Below are positions 7,243-15,637 of a DNA stretch of 34,509 nt, piece after piece. The DNA is from Planctomycetota bacterium (GTDB lineage Bacteria; Planctomycetota; Phycisphaerae; Tepidisphaerales; Tepidisphaeraceae): assembly GCA_039182125.1 (NCBI GenBank), contig JBCDCH010000042.1, forward strand, positions 1 through 34,509, given 5' to 3'. The stretch's first letter is position 1; each line of letters starts with the position of its first letter. Made by a program: the position numbers and the translations under genes. The notes beneath the pieces are model-generated. The model was not told where the DNA came from. It was given only the letters and a program-made list of their open reading frames with translations, and did not search any database.

Positions 7243-8835
7243 ATGTTCGGTCTCCGCATGCACTGGTGGGTATTTATCGGCATCGCCTTGGGCGTGCTGC
7301 TCGGCGCGCTGTTGCACGGGCACTACTACGAACGCATCGCGGCCCAGGCGTTGATCGACGCGGCCGAGGTCGAACTCGACGAAAGCCGGCTGCGTGCCGT
7401 GACCGAGGAGCTACGCGCCGAAGGGTTGTCGGAATCGGCCGCGGCGGAGGAGGCACGCCTCCGCGTTCGCGAGAAAACCGCCGAAGCCGTCGCGGCCCAA
7501 ACCGTCATCAACCGCGACGACGGCATGCGCGAGGAACTCGCCCGGCTCGGCGCGCTCAACGACGTCACCGGCGCGGGGCTCACCGAGCAGAAACAAGCGG
7601 TACTCGCCAAGGACATCCAGTCCGCGCGGGCCGACATCTTCGCCGACACGACCCTCGGCGGCTTCGTCGGCTTCCTCGCCGACGCATTCCTCAAGCTACT
7701 GCGGTTCATCGTGGTGCCGCTGGTGTTCGTGTCACTCGTGACCGGCGTGCTGGGCCTGGGTGATCCGTCGCGTCTTGGACGGCTGGGGCTGCGGACGCTT
7801 GGCTGGTACATGATGACATCGCTGGTCGCGATCCTGACCGGGCTCGTCCTGGTCAATGCGTTGCAGCCGGGCAAGTGGACCGATGGGCTCGCGTTGCCGC
7901 TGGGCGAGTCGCCGACGCTCAAGGAGCCCGAAGGCTTGTGGCAGACGCTGTTGAACATGCTCCCGAGCAACCCGGTCGGCGTCGCGGCCGACAGCGATCT
8001 GTTCGGCGTCATCTTTACCGCCATCGCGCTGGGCATCGCGACACTTTTCATCGCCGCCAATCACCGCGAGCTGATCGCCAACTTCTTCCACGCCCTCATG
8101 GCGGCGATCATGAAGATCACCATCGCGATCCTCTGGCTCGCGCCGATCGGCATCCTCGCACTGGTCGCCGAGCTCGTCGCGCTCTCGGGCATCGGCGTCT
8201 TCCTCGATCTCATCGGCTACGTCGTCACCGTCGCACTCGCCCTCTCGGTCCATGGGTTCGTCACGCTGCCGCTCATCTTCTGGCTCTTCACGAAACGCAA
8301 CCCGTACAAGATGATGGGCGCGATGGTGCCGGCACTGCTCACCGGCTTCTCGACTGCATCGTCCTCGGGCACGCTGCCGCTGACGATGGAACGGCTGCGT
8401 GACAACGTCGGCGTGAAAAACGAAGTCGGCTCGTTCGTCCTCCCGCTCGGGGCGACGATCAACATGGACGGCACCGCGCTCTACGAAATCGTCGCGGTCC
8501 TCTTTGTCGCACAGCTTTACGCGGCGCTACCGGGGACCGACTTCACGATCACGATCTTCGATCAACTCATCATCGTCGCCTTGGCGTTGATGGTCAGCAT
8601 TGGCGCGGCCGGTATTCCGTCGGCGGGGCTGGTGATGATGGTGATCATCTTCCAAGCGGTCGGGCTGCCGTTGGAGCTGACCGCCCTGCTCTGGAGCGTG
8701 GATCGTCTGCTCGACATGGGCCGCACGACGGTAAACATCTGGTCCGACAGCGTCGGCGCGACGACGGTCGCCCACTTCGAGGGGGCGATCGAGGAAGACA
8801 AGCTGTTCGATCAGCCGCAGATGGCGACCGCCTGA
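7243..8835 (+). CDS. Sodium/proton-dicarboxylate (glutamate) symporter with a long insertion
   Basis: This is a member of the DAACS/GltP-DctA family, importing C4-dicarboxylates or acidic amino acids with Na+ or H+. The family core is complete: STASSSGTLPLTMERL (serine-rich hairpin), then LGATINMDGTALYE with the NMDGT cation site, then GIPSAGLVMMVII (second hairpin) and the DRLLDMGRTTVNIWSD substrate segment. At 530 residues it is about 100 longer than usual. The excess is a hydrophilic, Ala/Glu/Arg-rich helical stretch at about 30-125, between the first and second transmembrane helices. The 3' end overlaps the convergent SGNH gene by 25 bp. The substrate cannot be decided from sequence. Confidence 0.92.
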   Translation: MFGLRMHWWVFIGIALGVLLGALLHGHYYERIAAQALIDAAEVELDESRLRAVTEELRAEGLSESAAAEEARLRVREKTAEAVAAQTVINRDDGMREELARLGALNDVTGAGLTEQKQAVLAKDIQSARADIFADTTLGGFVGFLADAFLKLLRFIVVPLVFVSLVTGVLGLGDPSRLGRLGLRTLGWYMMTSLVAILTGLVLVNALQPGKWTDGLALPLGESPTLKEPEGLWQTLLNMLPSNPVGVAADSDLFGVIFTAIALGIATLFIAANHRELIANFFHALMAAIMKITIAILWLAPIGILALVAELVALSGIGVFLDLIGYVVTVALALSVHGFVTLPLIFWLFTKRNPYKMMGAMVPALLTGFSTASSSGTLPLTMERLRDNVGVKNEVGSFVLPLGATINMDGTALYEIVAVLFVAQLYAALPGTDFTITIFDQLIIVALALMVSIGAAGIPSAGLVMMVIIFQAVGLPLELTALLWSVDRLLDMGRTTVNIWSDSVGATTVAHFEGAIEEDKLFDQPQMATA

Positions 8836-10151
8836 TCCCCGGCGTCCTGCAGCGTTGCCACGGCGGCTTCGATCTCGAGCCGCACCGCATCGAGGGACAA
8901 CCCCGCGGCGTTCGTCTCCGAGCCCCCCTCGGGCAACACCACCTCGATCGGCACGGCCTGCTTCTCGCGGATCAGCTCGATGAACCCGATCACCGCGGGC
9001 CGCAAGGTGCGCACGTCAAACCCCGCCGTCTCCCAGACTTCGCGGCCGATGGGCAACGTGATCTTCTCGGTCGGCGTATCGCGCAGGTGCCGGGCCGCGG
9101 CCGGATCGAGTAAGCCGACCTCTCCGACGCGTTGCGTGCCCTTGGTCGACAACCACGGCGTTCGCATCGGCGCCAGCACCTTCGCCGCGAAACGCTCGGC
9201 CAGCAGCGCGTTGCCGCCGTCGTTCGGGTGCAACAAGTCCGGCATCCCGGCCATGTCCCCCGGCCCGATCAGCTCCCGTCCATCCACGTACCGCTCGCCC
9301 AGCAACGCCGCGGTTTCGCGGACGTGATCACGCAACTGATTCAGCGTCATCCCGCACCCGCCGACCTCGTCCTCGCGCGGCGGTGAACTGATCGGGCCGA
9401 CGAGCGTGAGCGGCGTGTCGGTGTGTTTTTCGCGAATGATCTCGACCAAGCCGGCAACGGCCGCGGGGAAGGTTGTTCGGTTGAGCCGGGGGTCGCCGTA
9501 GACGTTGATGCCCAGGCACAGCGTGATGAAGTCGGCCGGTGTGTCACGAATGAGCCGGGCCATGTTGATCTCGAGATAGCAGTTGCCGCTCATGCCGAGA
9601 TTGATCAGGTGCAGGTCGTTCTCCCGCGCGACCACGGTCGGCCACGCGGTCAGCGGGCTGGACGCGTCGGTGCCATGCGTGATCGACGAGCCATAGGTGA
9701 GCCAGCGCGGCCGATCGTCGGTGCGTGCTTCGACGGTCGCGCCGTCGTCGATGTCGATGCCGCGGAGTTTCAAATCCGAGAGTTGGCCGAGCCAAAGCTC
9801 GACCGTTTTCATCGCCGGGTCGAGCCCGTCGAACTCGAAGCCGTCACCGACATGCCGTCCGTCAACGACCAGTTGCGACAGGGGCGTCATTGGATCGATG
9901 GCGCGGAACCGCAGCGTCGTGCTGTCCGTGCGAAACGTCAGGCGAATCCCCGCACCGGCACTGGCCAGGTGGCTCGGTTTCATCGGCATCTCGCCGACCG
10001 CCAGCGGCTCGGTCGCGAGGTTCGGAAACATCATCCAACGCTCGAACGACACCCGCCACGGTCGGACGAAACCGCCGTGCTCGTCGTCACCGATCTCCAC
10101 ACCGAGCACGCCGTCGAAGTGCAACGCGGGATGTTCCAGGGCCAATCGCAT
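8811..10151 (-). CDS. SGNH/GDSL-type esterase with partial internal duplication
   Basis: This is a predicted ester hydrolase of 446 residues with no signal peptide. Residues 1-140 form a beta-rich N-terminal domain. The SGNH core follows with YGSSITHG (Ser156 as nucleophile), LGMSGN, GIN (Asn216) and DLLHPN (Asp305 and His308), so all catalytic blocks are present. The C-terminal 90 residues are extra. Part of them (385-436, PAVIGFIELIREK and GLSLDAVRLEI) resembles residues 230-283 of the core (AAVAGLVEIIREK and GMTLNQLRDHV), as if a piece of the hydrolase had been duplicated. A TTG at 10175 is possible, but the ATG at 10151 has a TATCCT box 6 nt upstream. It is divergent from the tricorn homologue with only 23 bp between starts. 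The natural ester is unknown. Confidence 0.82.
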   Translation of the reverse strand: MRLALEHPALHFDGVLGVEIGDDEHGGFVRPWRVSFERWMMFPNLATEPLAVGEMPMKPSHLASAGAGIRLTFRTDSTTLRFRAIDPMTPLSQLVVDGRHVGDGFEFDGLDPAMKTVELWLGQLSDLKLRGIDIDDGATVEARTDDRPRWLTYGSSITHGTDASSPLTAWPTVVARENDLHLINLGMSGNCYLEINMARLIRDTPADFITLCLGINVYGDPRLNRTTFPAAVAGLVEIIREKHTDTPLTLVGPISSPPREDEVGGCGMTLNQLRDHVRETAALLGERYVDGRELIGPGDMAGMPDLLHPNDGGNALLAERFAAKVLAPMRTPWLSTKGTQRVGEVGLLDPAAARHLRDTPTEKITLPIGREVWETAGFDVRTLRPAVIGFIELIREKQAVPIEVVLPEGGSETNAAGLSLDAVRLEIEAAVATLQDAGDQAVAICG

Positions 10152-10157
10152 TCGGGC

Positions 10158-10163
10158 AGGATA
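10158..10163 (-). promoter_or_regulatory. TANNNT -10 hexamer, leaderless type, for the SGNH esterase gene
   Basis: On the minus strand TATCCT lies 6 nt before the ATG at 10151. It shares two base pairs with the plus-strand hexamer at 10162-10167. Confidence 0.45.
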
Positions 10164-10167
10164 ACCT
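10162..10167 (+). promoter_or_regulatory. TANNNT -10 hexamer, leaderless type, for the tricorn homologue gene
   Basis: TAACCT lies 7 nt before the ATG at 10175. Together with the opposing hexamer it forms the ten bases AGGATAACCT, so the two promoters should exclude each other. Confidence 0.45.
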
Positions 10168-10174
10168 TGCGGCA

Positions 10175-13100
10175 ATGCTTTCGCTCATCCTCGCTGCCGT
10201 ACTCGCCCAGCCCGCCGTGCCCGTTGCTGATGAGGGGGTCGACCTGGGCAATGTCGATCTCGCCCGCAAGCCCGCCGTCTCGCCGGACGGGCAGACGGTG
10301 ACGTTCACCTGGCGTGGCGATCTTTGGAAAGCACCGGTCGCCGGCGGCGAGGCCGTCCGCCTCACCGCACACCCCGCCGCCGACCTCGGCAGCGCGTGGA
10401 CCGACGACGACACGATCGTCTTCGAGTCCGACCGTGCCGGCGGACGCAATCTCTTCGCGCTCGACGCCGACGGCGGCGTACCAACGCAACTGACTTTCGA
10501 CGACCGATTCCTGCACCTCGCCGACGTCGCGGGGGGTAAGGCGCTCGTCAGCAGCTACGCCGAGCCGGACGTGTACCGCGCTCGCCGCATGTACCAGATC
10601 GATCTCGACGGCCCGGGCGACCTCGAGCGTCTCACCGGCGCGTTCGGCGAACACCCGCAGATGTCGCCCGACGGAAAGCGCATCCTCTTCACCCGCGGCA
10701 ACGACGGCTGGGACCGACGCGGCAACACCGGGCCCGACACCCGCGACGTTTGGCTCTACGACGTTGAAGCCGAAACGTTCCACCAGCTCACCACGCAACG
10801 CGGCAATGACGGCCGCGCGATTTGGGTCGACGACGACAGTTTCGTCCTGCTATCCGAACGCACCGGCACGACACAACTGCACCTTGCCACGCTCGACGCG
10901 GCAGGCACCGCCATTGTGGAACTTCGGCAACTGACCGACGGCGCGATGGATGTCGAGGACGTTGCGGTCGGCGGTGGGACGGTCGTGTTCAGCCGGTTCG
11001 GACGGTTGTTCACCGCAAGCCTCGACGGCGGCTCGCAGCCGATTGCGATCAACGCCGCGGCCGATGTCGGCGCCGACGTGCGGGTGGTGAACGTCTCCCG
11101 CGAAGCGAGCGAAGCCGCTCTCTCGCCCGACGGCAACGCATTGGCCGTCGTCGCCTACGGGCAGGTCTTCATCCGTGGCACTGCGGAGCGTGCGCCGACC
11201 CGCCGGGTCACCACGGACATGGGCGTGTACGGCGATCTCGCGTGGAGCCCCGACGGTGGGCGGCTGTACTTCACCGGCCACGACGGCGGCGTCGACACGA
11301 TCTTTGCCGCGACGCCGGGGCTCACGATCGACGACGTGCGGGCGTCACTGGACGACGAGCCGGTCGAGGAGGAGCCGATCGAAGAAGAAGCTATCGAGGA
11401 AGAACCGACCACCCGGCCGACGACCGCTCTGGCGACTCAGCCCGCCACGCAACCAACGACAGAGCCGGCCGAAGATGACGCCAACGTCGAAGCCGAAGAA
11501 GAGCCCGACGCCGAGCCAGCCCCCGACTTCTCCGCAGCCCTACGGTTCGACATCGAAACCGTCGTCATCGACGACGCCGGCGCACGGGCCCCGGTCCCCT
11601 CGCCCGACGGCACGCAACTGCTCTGGCACCGCGGTGTCGGCGACCTGGTCGTGCGCGACCTGATCACCGGCGAAGACACCGTCCTGCTCGACGGTTGGAG
11701 CGACACCCTCTCGTACCGGTGGATGCCCGACGGCGGCGCGGTGCTGTACGTGACCGAGGACAAAAATTACAACGCCGACATCTGGCACCTCGACCTCGAG
11801 GACGGGGCCGATGCGGTCAACCTCACGCGTCACCCCGACGACGAGTACGTCCCGCAAATCAGTGCCGACGGGAAGATCCTCGCGTTCCTTTCGTCGCGCA
11901 CCGCCGACCAGTACGACGTTTGGCAAGTCTGGCTCGACGAGGACATGGAAGCGCTCTCGCCGGTCGAGCTCGACGCGTACTTCGACGACGCGGCCAAAGC
12001 GGTCGGATCGGCCAAGACCCCGCCGGTCCCGGACCTCACGCCGACGACCCAACCCGCCACGCAGCCGGCAACCCAACCGGCAACCGCGCCGGCTGAGGAA
12101 TCCGTCGAAGAAGACGCGCCCGACCTCGAACTCGACGACGCCTACCTCCGCCTCGCCCGCATCACGCGCAGCACCGACGACGAACGCGATGTCGCCCTCA
12201 CCCCGGACGGCAGCCGCATCCTCTACCGCGTCGGCCGTGATCTCATGCTGCTCGAGCGTGGTGACGATCCCCGACGCATCGCTGGCAACGTCAGCATGCA
12301 ACACCTCACCGCCGACGGCGGCGCGGTGATCGTCATCGACAACGGCCGGGCGGTGGAGCTGGGCCTGCCGCGCGGCGATGCCACGCCGATGCCGCTGGAC
12401 CACACGCTGCGGCTCGACCCCGCCGAGTTCAACGCGTTGAAGTTCGACGTCGCCATCAAGGAACTCGGCGGTATGTTCTACGACGGTGACCGCATCGACG
12501 CCGGCTGGCACCAGCGCGCCGAGCAGTACCGCAAGCTCGCCGCCGCCGCGGTCACCGATGGCGAGTTCGATCATGTCGCCAACCGGTTCATCGGACACCT
12601 CAACGCCTCGCACCTGGGCATCTTCTCACCCCGGCCCAGCGACGACGCGTTCGTCCGCTACGGCCGGCTCGGCATCACGACGGAGCGCGACGGCGACGCC
12701 GCCGTCGTGACCGAGATCCTTGATGGCGGCCCGGCGGACGTCGGCAGCTTCGCACTGGAAGTCGGCGACCGCATCACCGCCGTCAACGGCGTCCCGCTCA
12801 CCCCCGACACCACCCTCCGCAAGCTGCTGGCCAACACCGTCGGCGAAGAGACGCTCATCGACGTCACCCGTGGCGAGAAGTCCGGCCAGGTCATCCTCAC
12901 GCCCACGAGCTTCGACCGATTGCGCGTCCTCGCTTACCAGGCATGGGAGCGGGCCAACCGTGCCTACGTCGAAGAGAAGTCCGAAGGCAAGCTCGGCTAC
13001 ATCCACATCCGCGGCATGGATCAGAACTCCCTCGATGAGTTCGAGCGCGACCTCTACGCCGCCGCGAACGGCAAAGCCGGCCTGCTCATCGACGTCCGCA

Positions 13101-13579
13101 ACAACGGCGGCGGCTGGACCACCGACCGACTCCTCGCGTCGATCATGTACCCGTCGCACGCCTACACCATTCCGCGCGGCATGGAAGGTCGCCCCACCGA
13201 CGGCTACCCCCACGACCGCCTGTTCATTCAGCGGTACGACCTGCCGATCAACATGCTCGCCAACGAGAAGTCCTTCTCCAATGCCGAGATCGTCAGCCAT
13301 GCGTTCAAGACGCTCGGCCGAGGCACGCTCGTCGGCAACGAAACCGCCGGCGGCGTCATCTCCACCGGCGGCACCTCGCTGCTCGACGGCACACGCGTCC
13401 GCCTGCCCTTCCGCGGCTGGTACCTGCCCGACGGGACCGACATGGAACTCAACGGCGCGGTGCCCGACATCCAGATCGTGCAAAGCCCCGACGACGAGGT
13501 GAACGACAACGACCGCCAGCTCGACGCGGCCATCGCTGACCTGCTCGAACGCCTCGATCAGCCGGACGCCGGCAACTGA
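10175..13579 (+). CDS. Tricorn protease homologue, S41 family, exported
   Basis: This is a large processive peptidase of 1134 residues, expected to act outside the cytoplasm because residues 1-17 look like a signal peptide. Beta-propeller blades of WD40/DPP type follow (about 20-390 and 455-820), with repeated LSPDG, WSPDGGRLYFT and SADGKILAF strands. The blades are interrupted by two low-complexity linkers: one Glu/Thr/Pro-rich (about 394-449) and one of Thr-Gln-Pro-Ala repeats (about 622-649). A PDZ domain lies at about 828-908. The S41 core is at about 938-1105, with IDVRNNGGG and SFSNAEIVSHAFK, whose Ser before Asn is the likely nucleophile. The long open frame upstream (from 9725) lies antisense to the esterase and is not part of the gene. 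The 3' end overlaps the convergent glycosyltransferase by 22 bp. Confidence 0.92.
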   Translation: MLSLILAAVLAQPAVPVADEGVDLGNVDLARKPAVSPDGQTVTFTWRGDLWKAPVAGGEAVRLTAHPAADLGSAWTDDDTIVFESDRAGGRNLFALDADGGVPTQLTFDDRFLHLADVAGGKALVSSYAEPDVYRARRMYQIDLDGPGDLERLTGAFGEHPQMSPDGKRILFTRGNDGWDRRGNTGPDTRDVWLYDVEAETFHQLTTQRGNDGRAIWVDDDSFVLLSERTGTTQLHLATLDAAGTAIVELRQLTDGAMDVEDVAVGGGTVVFSRFGRLFTASLDGGSQPIAINAAADVGADVRVVNVSREASEAALSPDGNALAVVAYGQVFIRGTAERAPTRRVTTDMGVYGDLAWSPDGGRLYFTGHDGGVDTIFAATPGLTIDDVRASLDDEPVEEEPIEEEAIEEEPTTRPTTALATQPATQPTTEPAEDDANVEAEEEPDAEPAPDFSAALRFDIETVVIDDAGARAPVPSPDGTQLLWHRGVGDLVVRDLITGEDTVLLDGWSDTLSYRWMPDGGAVLYVTEDKNYNADIWHLDLEDGADAVNLTRHPDDEYVPQISADGKILAFLSSRTADQYDVWQVWLDEDMEALSPVELDAYFDDAAKAVGSAKTPPVPDLTPTTQPATQPATQPATAPAEESVEEDAPDLELDDAYLRLARITRSTDDERDVALTPDGSRILYRVGRDLMLLERGDDPRRIAGNVSMQHLTADGGAVIVIDNGRAVELGLPRGDATPMPLDHTLRLDPAEFNALKFDVAIKELGGMFYDGDRIDAGWHQRAEQYRKLAAAAVTDGEFDHVANRFIGHLNASHLGIFSPRPSDDAFVRYGRLGITTERDGDAAVVTEILDGGPADVGSFALEVGDRITAVNGVPLTPDTTLRKLLANTVGEETLIDVTRGEKSGQVILTPTSFDRLRVLAYQAWERANRAYVEEKSEGKLGYIHIRGMDQNSLDEFERDLYAAANGKAGLLIDVRNNGGGWTTDRLLASIMYPSHAYTIPRGMEGRPTDGYPHDRLFIQRYDLPINMLANEKSFSNAEIVSHAFKTLGRGTLVGNETAGGVISTGGTSLLDGTRVRLPFRGWYLPDGTDMELNGAVPDIQIVQSPDDEVNDNDRQLDAAIADLLERLDQPDAGN

Positions 13580-14781
13580 TCGGCCAGCGCAACGAGCCGG
13601 TCGTAGAGCGGGTCGAACGTTGTTTCCGAGTCGAGGCGCTGCTCGGCGGCGTCGCGGGACTTCATGCCCAGCGTCGTGCGCTCTTCGGCGTTATCGATCA
13701 GGTTCCGCATCGCCGTGACGAACGCCGACTCGTCGTCGAACGGGCAGGTGATCCCGTGCGGCAGCATCTCAGGAACGCCGGCCATGTGGCTGCTGATCGC
13801 CGGCACGCCCGCCGCCCCTGCCTCGCCGAGCACGACCAGGCAGGTGTCGTGAAACGTCGGGATCACCATGAGGTCCGAGCCGGGCACGAGCTCGCCGACG
13901 ACTTTGTCATTGGGCACCGAGCCGTGCATGACGAGGTTCTTGCCGGTAATCGGTGGTGCCCAGCCGCTGATGATGTGCAGCTCGGCCCGATCGGCGAAGT
14001 GTTCCTGGTGCCAGCGGACCAACCGCTCGCCGCCCTTGCGCTTGAAGTCCTGGCCGACGAAGATGATCTTGACCAAGTCGCCTTCGGCGATCGCCTTGGC
14101 ACGCTCGGCCCGTTGCTGCTCGATGAGTTCGCGCGGCGGGATCACCACCGGCGGCGGGAGCACCATCATCTGCTCCGCCGTCGCCGGCGTGTCACGCACG
14201 ATCGCATCGGAAAGCCATTGGCTCCACGCCACCGCCAAGCCCAGCCCCTCCCAGTTCGGCGCGTCATAAGCGATGAGCTTGCGGTTGGCCCAGTTGAGCG
14301 GCCGGGCGGGCTGGTCGGTCGGCTCGGTCAGGCGATGATGCACGGTCGAGATGATGTCGGTCATGATCGACCGCACGATCGGATGGTCCGGACGCTGCCG
14401 GGCCCAGCGGGTCTGGGCGTTGGCAAACGTGCTCGTGTCGCTGAGCACGACATCGAACCGGCGCAGGTCCAGCGGACCGTTGAACCACTTCCACAAGACC
14501 GACTCCCAAACACGCCGGCGCCGAACGGGCGCAAGGTCCAGTCCCTTGAGCGCGCGGATCGGCTTGCTGGCAACCTTCATCGGGAACGAGTTCTGCAGGT
14601 AGAGCGTCACGGCATCGACGTCGTCCCGCTTGGCGGCATGGCGCTGACGGTGCTCGGCGACGGTCTTGGTGCCGAAGGTGTTGGCCGTGAGGAAGAGGAT
14701 GCGGGCCGGCCCCGACCGCCGCATTGGCGGCAGTCGATCTTCTCCGATGTTCTCAAGATTGCGTGAAGAGGACCAGTCCAT
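13558..14781 (-). CDS. Glycosyltransferase family 4 (GT-B fold)
   Basis: This is a predicted retaining glycosyltransferase that uses a nucleotide sugar at the cytoplasmic face of the membrane. It has 407 residues. The N-terminal Rossmann domain starts ARILFLTANTFG. The C-terminal domain has IIFVGQDFKRKGGERLV and the donor-binding EAGAAGVPAISSHMAGVPEM, with the E-x7-E spacing typical of GT4. Start choice is uncertain: the ATG at 14781 gives a polar 25-residue leader, while the ATG at 14724 starts just before the first strand. Neither has a good ribosome site or a TANNNT box. No other polysaccharide gene is adjacent, so the product cannot be inferred; the PilZ pair is divergent from it. Confidence 0.85.
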   Translation of the reverse strand: MDWSSSRNLENIGEDRLPPMRRSGPARILFLTANTFGTKTVAEHRQRHAAKRDDVDAVTLYLQNSFPMKVASKPIRALKGLDLAPVRRRRVWESVLWKWFNGPLDLRRFDVVLSDTSTFANAQTRWARQRPDHPIVRSIMTDIISTVHHRLTEPTDQPARPLNWANRKLIAYDAPNWEGLGLAVAWSQWLSDAIVRDTPATAEQMMVLPPPVVIPPRELIEQQRAERAKAIAEGDLVKIIFVGQDFKRKGGERLVRWHQEHFADRAELHIISGWAPPITGKNLVMHGSVPNDKVVGELVPGSDLMVIPTFHDTCLVVLGEAGAAGVPAISSHMAGVPEMLPHGITCPFDDESAFVTAMRNLIDNAEERTTLGMKSRDAAEQRLDSETTFDPLYDRLVALADQLPASG

Positions 14782-14963
14782 AATCGACGACTATCGCGGA
14801 AGTCAGGAGAGGATCAACGATAAACAACTAACGCCAAAACAGGTAGATTTATCGATTCATCGCAAACGGACGCAATCCGTCAACGTCCGAAAGCCGATGC
14901 TCCACATGTGCCGCTCGACGGCTTGGGGATACAAACTGAAGTTCGCTTGTACCGGGGATGCCC
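14782..14963. other. Intergenic region upstream of the glycosyltransferase and first PilZ gene
   Basis: This 182-bp divergent spacer is locally AT-richer (about 14815-14870) than its surroundings and should hold both promoters. An inverted repeat CGGACG/CGTCCG at 14867-14872 and 14884-14889 overlaps a smaller hairpin (ACGGA/TCCGT), so two alternative foldings are possible. No known riboswitch consensus, including the c-di-GMP classes, was recognised. Confidence 0.45.
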
Positions 14964-15449
14964 ATGCGTTTAACCGCCGAAGTTTTTCAGCAAATCAGTC
15001 AGCAGCTCAGCGGCTATGGCGCGTCCAAGCGGGATATCGCCGACCGGACCGAGCCAAGGGTCGGGCTCCGCGCCTGGGCGCATGTTCTGCCCGAACTCTG
15101 CGACGACACCGGTCAAGGCAAGCCGATCAAGGTCACGATTACCGACATCGCCTGGGGCGGGGTGGGCCTGGTGCTGCCGGTCAAACTCCCTCACGGTGGG
15201 ACGTTCGTGCTCTTTCTCCCGCGCGACGGCACCGGTGTCGATACACCCCTGCTCATCCGCTACAGCGTGATGCATTGTCTTCCGCTAGCGAGCAGCACCC
15301 TTTATCGCGTCGGAGCCAAAGTGATCGAGGTGTTCGACGCCCCGCCGATCCGCTCGGCCCCAGCGCCCCACGCCGCGGCCGAGATGCCACGCCTCAGTGA
15401 CACGCTCCGCCAGTTCGCTCTTCACGGGATCAGCTCCGAGGCCGCATAG
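14964..15449 (+). CDS. PilZ-domain protein A (altered c-di-GMP motif)
   Basis: The 161-residue protein is a stand-alone PilZ-like domain. The c-di-GMP-binding RxxxR motif is present as R28-TEP-R32. The second motif, normally DxSxxG, is D61-I-A63-W-G-G66 with Ala instead of Ser. It is about as long as, and clearly related to, the next gene; both begin with a short helix of matching pattern (MRLTAEVFQQI against MQLNALLYRSI), which decides the start at 14964 rather than the ATG at 14958. GGGG lies 6 nt before it. The C-terminal 30 residues are variable and may be a protein-binding tail. Role in motility or exopolysaccharide control is inferred from the family only. Confidence 0.75.
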   Translation: MRLTAEVFQQISQQLSGYGASKRDIADRTEPRVGLRAWAHVLPELCDDTGQGKPIKVTITDIAWGGVGLVLPVKLPHGGTFVLFLPRDGTGVDTPLLIRYSVMHCLPLASSTLYRVGAKVIEVFDAPPIRSAPAPHAAAEMPRLSDTLRQFALHGISSEAA

Positions 15450-15562
15450 GCCAAAAGACCGATGGTCAGAACTCGGCCAAGACGTATTGATTCTCGGAAC
15501 CACTTGATCCGGTGTGGCATTCACAATGCACCCGTCGCAACTGGTCGATACGCAAATTGTCG

Positions 15563-15587
15563 CATGTCCAAAATGTGTTCGGACATG
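15563..15587. repeat. Short inverted repeat, possible operator, between the two PilZ genes
   Basis: CATGTCC at 15563-15569 and GGACATG at 15581-15587 form 7-bp arms around an 11-nt AT-richer centre. It lies about 50 nt before the GTG of the second PilZ gene, in a 188-bp spacer that is otherwise featureless. The size suits a dimeric repressor site or a small hairpin. Confidence 0.4.
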
Positions 15588-15637
15588 GCCGCAGTTTTCG
15601 GGGACCAACGGCCGACTCAGGGCCCAAACGAAGTGTC

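Noticed and set aside
11540-12613. 357-codon minus-strand open frame within the tricorn homologue
   Set aside because: No recognisable domain, and the opposite frame has clear propeller strands and linkers.
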